From a virus, in the IMG/VR virus record IMGVR_UViG_3300042518_000273, positions 1 to 42,676 of that record: DNA of 42,676 nt; one strand, 5' to 3'. Shown here in pieces: positions 39,673 through 42,676 of the stretch (position 1 is its first letter; each line of letters begins with the position of its first letter). Under the pieces are notes generated by a model. It worked only from the letters and a program-made list of their open reading frames with translations. It was not told the DNA's origin and searched no databases. The translations under genes were made by a program, and so were the position numbers.

Positions 39673-40340
39673 GGCTTGACACCTGCCCTGTACGCTTCAG
39701 TTGCCTTCTGAGAAGTGGGTGTCTGCCATTCAGCGATGATCGGCTTCGCACGTTCAAGGGCGTGTTTGAGTTCAGGAAGAACGTCGGCGGCATGGTCGAT
39801 GGCATCGACCTGACTTTCATGATCCTTCTTGGCCTGCTTGAGTTCGTTGTTCTTCCTGATGCCGAAGGCGGCACCTGCCAATCCAATGAGCGGCAGGAGC
39901 AGTTCGCCGCCCGGAATCAGACCAGATGAGGCAACAGTGTTCGCCACTTGGAACGCCTTGACAACAAAAGCCTGTCGATTCTCAATATCAAGTTTGGCTT
40001 GCTGGAGAGCGTCTGCGAGAGCATCGAGAGATGCCTGTCGGTCCACGGCTGACGAGCGGATGGAATCGTTGATCTCGTCAACGCGATCTTGTGCGTCCGC
40101 GATTGCGTCTTCGGTTGCGGTCTTGGTTGCCCGTTCGATCTTGCGGATCTCCCTTGCAGCCTTGACTTCCTCGGACTTCTGCTTGTTCTCCGCATCAATA
40201 CGAGCATACTCGATCTCTGATTGATACTGCGAAATGCTGATTGGCGTGCCTTCTGGCACGCGAACGCCCTTCGGGGCCGGGACTCTTGGTTCGCTGCAAC
40301 CGGCGAGAGCGAGCAAGACGAGAACAAGCATGTACTTCAT
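39669..40340 (-). CDS. Lipoprotein with a second membrane segment, putative one-piece spanin
   Basis: The 223-residue protein begins with the lipoprotein signal MKYMLVLVLLALAGC (Cys15). A long charged coiled coil follows (about 38-130). A hydrophobic segment, SGLIPGGELLLPLIGLAGAAFGI (about 139-161), precedes a 60-residue polar tail. An outer-membrane lipid anchor plus an inner-membrane span joined by a coil is the layout of a u-spanin such as phage T1 gp11, but the long C-terminal tail is unusual. CTGGAGACACC precedes the ATG. Together with the neighbouring putative holin it suggests Gram-negative lysis. Confidence 0.6.
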   Translation of the reverse strand: MKYMLVLVLLALAGCSEPRVPAPKGVRVPEGTPISISQYQSEIEYARIDAENKQKSEEVKAAREIRKIERATKTATEDAIADAQDRVDEINDSIRSSAVDRQASLDALADALQQAKLDIENRQAFVVKAFQVANTVASSGLIPGGELLLPLIGLAGAAFGIRKNNELKQAKKDHESQVDAIDHAADVLPELKHALERAKPIIAEWQTPTSQKATEAYRAGVKP

Positions 40341-40359
40341 GGTGTCTCCAGAATGAAAT

Positions 40360-40390
40360 GGGGCCGGTCGATTGTTCACCGACCGGCCCC
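40360..40390 (-). terminator. Predicted terminator after the capsid/decoration genes
   Basis: GGGGCCGGTCG and CGACCGGCCCC form a perfect 11-pair stem with a nine-base loop, followed on the transcribed strand by ATTTCATT. T7 has its late terminator Tphi at this point, after gene 10. The U content is modest, so read-through is expected. Confidence 0.6.
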
Positions 40391-40412
40391 TTGGGTGTGT
40401 GAGTACCCAGAA

Positions 40413-41009
40413 TCAGTTGTTATCGCCCAGCGGAATCCACGTAATCGTGATGACTCCGTTGAGGACAATGTTGCCGTTGCCAGTGGTCATGGAGACATCG
40501 GTGGCGTTGCTTCCAGCGCAGTTGATGAACACGGGAGTCGGAGTAGCGTGACCAGCAAAGGCCACGGGGGTAACGTGACCCGTATTGTCCATAGTGCCGA
40601 CACCGGCGGCAAGAGTGGAAGTGACCTGCGCAATGATGTTGGCCTCGGTGCCGCTAAGCGTGGCATCGTTGGCGGCGGTGACCGTTCCAACAGAAGTCAC
40701 AAGCGGAGCCGTCGCAACGACGTTGGTTCCGCCAGTGATGTTGACATCGGCAACTGCACCAACAAGAGCCCAGTGGCCCTCGGGATAGGTGTAGACCTTG
40801 GCACCACCAAACACGTTGGTCGTGCCAGTGCGGGTCATGGCGAGGGAGTAGTTGTTGAACGTCAGAACGGTCTTGCGGATGTTCGTGTCCGCACCGTATT
40901 CAACAACTCCAAGACCGGCAGTGGTTTCAACAGTGCCGACAGTCTTGGCATCATCGGTACGGGGACGACCGATGGTGGGGGTTGCAAACGGGGGGTTGAT
41001 GGTTGGCAT
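40413..41009 (-). CDS. Putative capsid decoration protein
   Basis: The 198-residue protein lies 21 nt downstream of the major capsid gene. It is rich in Thr, Val, Gly and Asn, with repeated strands (ADVNITGGTNVVATAPLVTSVGTVTAANDATLSGTEANIIAQVTSTL, GNIVLNGVITITWIPLG), which suits a beta-sandwich surface protein. GATAGAAAGGAACTCTCCC precedes the ATG. Its position between capsid and terminator implies high expression. No named family; decoration is inference. Confidence 0.7.
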   Translation of the reverse strand: MPTINPPFATPTIGRPRTDDAKTVGTVETTAGLGVVEYGADTNIRKTVLTFNNYSLAMTRTGTTNVFGGAKVYTYPEGHWALVGAVADVNITGGTNVVATAPLVTSVGTVTAANDATLSGTEANIIAQVTSTLAAGVGTMDNTGHVTPVAFAGHATPTPVFINCAGSNATDVSMTTGNGNIVLNGVITITWIPLGDNN

Positions 41010-41030
41010 GGGAGAGTTCCTTTCTATCTA

Positions 41031-42098
41031 TCAGGAGGCGACGACTTCAATCGAGCCGACGCAGGAGAAGTTCATCGGCGCGATGCCGCTGAGGATGGCA
41101 GACTGGACGAAGTAGCACATCTGCTGCGGGACGTAGATCACGTTGTTGGCAACTTGATCCCAAGTACCGACGCTGATGGCACCCGTGCCATCCGAACCAC
41201 CGGCCAGAACAAGGGCGACCGGGGCACCGTTACCGGCGGCAGGGTTGAAGTTGCCCTGATAACGAGAGGGGCCGCTGATGACGTTGCCGGAGGGGAACGA
41301 ACCACCATCGGTCATGGTGTTGACGTTCTCGACCAACTTGAAGCCCTCGATCAGACGAACCTGACGCTCGTTGATCTTGTTGCCCATGCCGTCGAACTGG
41401 AAGTCCTTGGAGAACAACTGCATGGTGGTGTCGTTCAGAAGCACCTGCTCCATGTACGGCGTGATCCACAGTTCGCGGTTCTCGCGGGGAATGTTGTCGA
41501 TATCCATCGCGTAGGCCAGAGCGCGAAGGTCCGCACGGAAGTTGGCCGCACCGGTCGGGTTGAGCGGGTAAGCGGTGGCAACGTCAGCGGCGGTACGGGT
41601 GACGCGGTTGCCGCCCGTATCGACCGTGAGGCCGTTCTTGGTGACAGCCGAGGTCTGACGAGCAGCGAGAGCAGCCGTGATGAACATGCGGCGGTCGCCG
41701 GTCATGCCGATCTGACGAGCGTCGGCCTGCGCCAGACGGGTCATGATCTCAAAGTGGCCGACCTGCATGTCGTACCGGGGGATCTTGTGGTGGGCGACGA
41801 TGTACCCGGAGTCAACCGAGTTCGTGCCCTCGTCCACGGCGAAGCCCTGACCCAGCAGTTCCTCGCCGGGGTGGTAGTCTTCATCCGCGTTCGGGGTATC
41901 AGCGAACTTGAGCCACTGGTAGGACTTGCTGCCAGAGGCCGACACGTTGCGGTGGATGCCGGGCGTAGGACGGGTCCACAACTTCGGCTGGTTGCGGTAA
42001 GCGTCCATGAACACGCCGGAGTAAATCTTGAGAGCGAGGCTGGTGAGATCAGTTCCGGCTGCATTGGACAGGTAACTGACTGCGTTTCCGTAAGACAT
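41031..42098 (-). CDS. Major capsid protein (T7 gp10-like)
   Basis: The 355-residue protein is close in length to T7 gp10A (345). IYSGVFMDAYRNQPKLWTRP at 26-45 and SYQWLKFADTPNADEDYHPGEELLGQ follow the podoviral HK97-fold pattern. ADARQIGMTGDRRMFITAALAARQTSA is a likely long spine helix, and a Gly/Ala-rich A-domain follows. It forms the icosahedral shell. AAGGAACCAATC precedes the ATG, after the largest late intergenic gap, which contains two hairpins. Confidence 0.93.
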   Translation of the reverse strand: MSYGNAVSYLSNAAGTDLTSLALKIYSGVFMDAYRNQPKLWTRPTPGIHRNVSASGSKSYQWLKFADTPNADEDYHPGEELLGQGFAVDEGTNSVDSGYIVAHHKIPRYDMQVGHFEIMTRLAQADARQIGMTGDRRMFITAALAARQTSAVTKNGLTVDTGGNRVTRTAADVATAYPLNPTGAANFRADLRALAYAMDIDNIPRENRELWITPYMEQVLLNDTTMQLFSKDFQFDGMGNKINERQVRLIEGFKLVENVNTMTDGGSFPSGNVISGPSRYQGNFNPAAGNGAPVALVLAGGSDGTGAISVGTWDQVANNVIYVPQQMCYFVQSAILSGIAPMNFSCVGSIEVVAS

Positions 42099-42188
42099 GA
42101 TTGGTTCCTTGAGAGATGCTGACTATCCGAGGCTCAAGGTGTCCATGTAGCGGGGCCTTGCGGTTGTCCCTATGGGCTTGATCGGAAT

Positions 42189-42242
42189 GGTCGCTGACAA
42201 CACATCAGCGACCGAAAAGACCATCATACCACGACGGTATGA
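42189..42242. other. Two hairpins in the leader of the capsid gene
   Basis: GGTCGCTGA-CAACACA-TCAGCGACC (42189-42213, nine pairs) and TCATACC-ACGAC-GGTATGA (42224-42242, seven pairs). This 166-base gap is the largest in the late region and a likely site for the strong capsid promoter or RNA processing; no promoter is recognised with confidence. Confidence 0.65.
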
Positions 42243-42264
42243 CGGCCCGAAGGGGAGGAATGAT

Positions 42265-42627
42265 TCACTTTCTCTTGGCGATTGCCGCTTCCAGTTCGGC
42301 AATGCGCTGCTTGAGCAGTTCGTTTTCGTTGTTGATGGCGTTGGACTGAAGGCCAATCTTCTGCGATTTGGTGAGCGGCTTGGGAGCATCGACTGCCCCG
42401 CGAACCGCCTTATCCAAGGCATCGGATTCACTAGACCCGGTGGCACTGAAGTACGCCTCTCCGACCGTGTTGTCGAAGATTTCGCACTTGATGTGGCCGG
42501 GCATGGTCATAACCACCTTGGTTTCGTCGTGCTTGCTCGGCCCGAACGTAGGGCCGACATGCACGAATCGGAAGGTGGCATCCAACTGGTCGAGAACAGA
42601 ACGAACGTCTTCGGTGAGAGTGAGCAT
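42265..42627 (-). CDS. Hypothetical protein between scaffold and capsid, 120 residues
   Basis: The protein begins MLTLTEDVRSVLDQLDATFRFVHVGPTFG. It has a beta-rich N-terminal half (KVVMTMPGHIKCEIFDNTVGEAYFSATGSS) and a C-terminal coiled coil (NENELLKQRIAELEAAIAKRK). The ATG at 42627 overlaps the scaffold stop as TAATG; the longer in-frame start at 42648 is less likely. No family recognised. Its position between scaffold and capsid suggests a head-assembly role. The first 40 codons are repeated at the left edge of the window. Confidence 0.75.
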   Translation of the reverse strand: MLTLTEDVRSVLDQLDATFRFVHVGPTFGPSKHDETKVVMTMPGHIKCEIFDNTVGEAYFSATGSSESDALDKAVRGAVDAPKPLTKSQKIGLQSNAINNENELLKQRIAELEAAIAKRK

Positions 42628-42676
42628 TAGTGAACCACCACCTTCCAACCATCAATGACCGACTGGGGCGTTGCCA
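42627..42676 (-). CDS. 3' end of the scaffold gene (cut by window edge)
   Basis: The last 16 codons and stop of the scaffold protein, identical to positions 120-169. This is a duplicate from the circular overlap, not a second gene. Confidence 0.9.
   Translation of the reverse strand, partial: ATPQSVIDGWKVVVH

Noticed and set aside
10862-41032. TGATAG recurring before several genes as a possible phage RNA polymerase promoter core
   Set aside because: Only four short occurrences, two of them explained as tandem stop codons; no longer shared context, so no promoter call is justified.
40221-42122. 633-residue open frame on the plus strand opposite the capsid and decoration genes
   Set aside because: It mirrors well-supported genes and has the low-complexity His/Asp/Val/Gly composition of an antisense frame in GC-rich coding DNA; no ribosome site or motif.
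1-42676. tRNA genes, CRISPR arrays, insertion sequences, integrase
   Set aside because: None seen; palindromes are dispersed rather than arrayed with spacers, and no transposase or integrase motif occurs in the supported genes.

Overview
The window is essentially one complete genome, about 42.5 kb, of a T7-like podovirus. It is presented as a circular assembly opened at an arbitrary point: bases 42508-42676 repeat bases 1-169 with three mismatches. Every gene I can support lies on the minus strand, so transcription runs from high to low coordinates. The virion module (portal, scaffold, capsid, tail tube proteins, three internal virion proteins, both terminase subunits) and a single-subunit RNA polymerase follow T7 order and sizes. 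The host is probably a Gram-negative bacterium, because a lipoprotein with a second membrane segment looks like a one-piece spanin. Nothing in the sequence names the host more closely.

The natural gene order starts in the 600-base non-coding stretch at 19760-20360, after the large terminase gene and before a predicted sigma70 promoter. The early region (19759 down to about 13277) holds four genes of unknown function, a MoxR-type AAA+ ATPase with a von Willebrand A partner carrying a HEAAH motif, three very small genes with two predicted host promoters, and then a Sak4-like RecA-fold ATPase and a possible single-strand DNA-binding protein. The middle region (11710 to 3023) holds a ParB-like protein, an SF2 DEAH helicase, four very small overlapping genes (two of them tandem paralogues), a zinc-finger/TOPRIM primase, a PD-(D/E)XK endonuclease, the RNA polymerase, a DNA methyltransferase and several small genes. 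I find no DNA polymerase.

The late region runs from 2995 to the left edge, wraps to the right edge, and continues down to 20361: portal, scaffold, capsid, a putative decoration protein, a terminator where T7 has Tphi, a putative spanin and holin, a first gp11-like tail adaptor, a collagen-like fibre, further tail proteins, a second gp11-like adaptor, a gp12 nozzle protein split into two cistrons, gp14-, gp15- and gp16-like internal proteins, and the terminases. Many junctions are translationally coupled by ATGA, GTGA or TAATG overlaps.

The most unusual feature is three families of short hairpin-forming palindromes. Family A (TTAGCGCA-N4-TGCGCTAA, 8 copies) sits at gene junctions across the genome. 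Family B (arms AAGTTTCTC and GAGAAACTT, 7 copies) is confined to 14.8-19.7 kb. Family C (TTGCGT-TTG-ACGCAA, 6 copies) lies inside or across the coding sequences of unrelated genes, in two different reading frames. At many junctions a hairpin, of whichever sequence, ends 13-21 nt before the start codon, just upstream of the Shine-Dalgarno sequence. The 19760-20360 stretch also carries two adjacent DnaA boxes and four 16-base palindromes spaced 28-30 nt apart, a plausible host-dependent origin and/or genome-end region.
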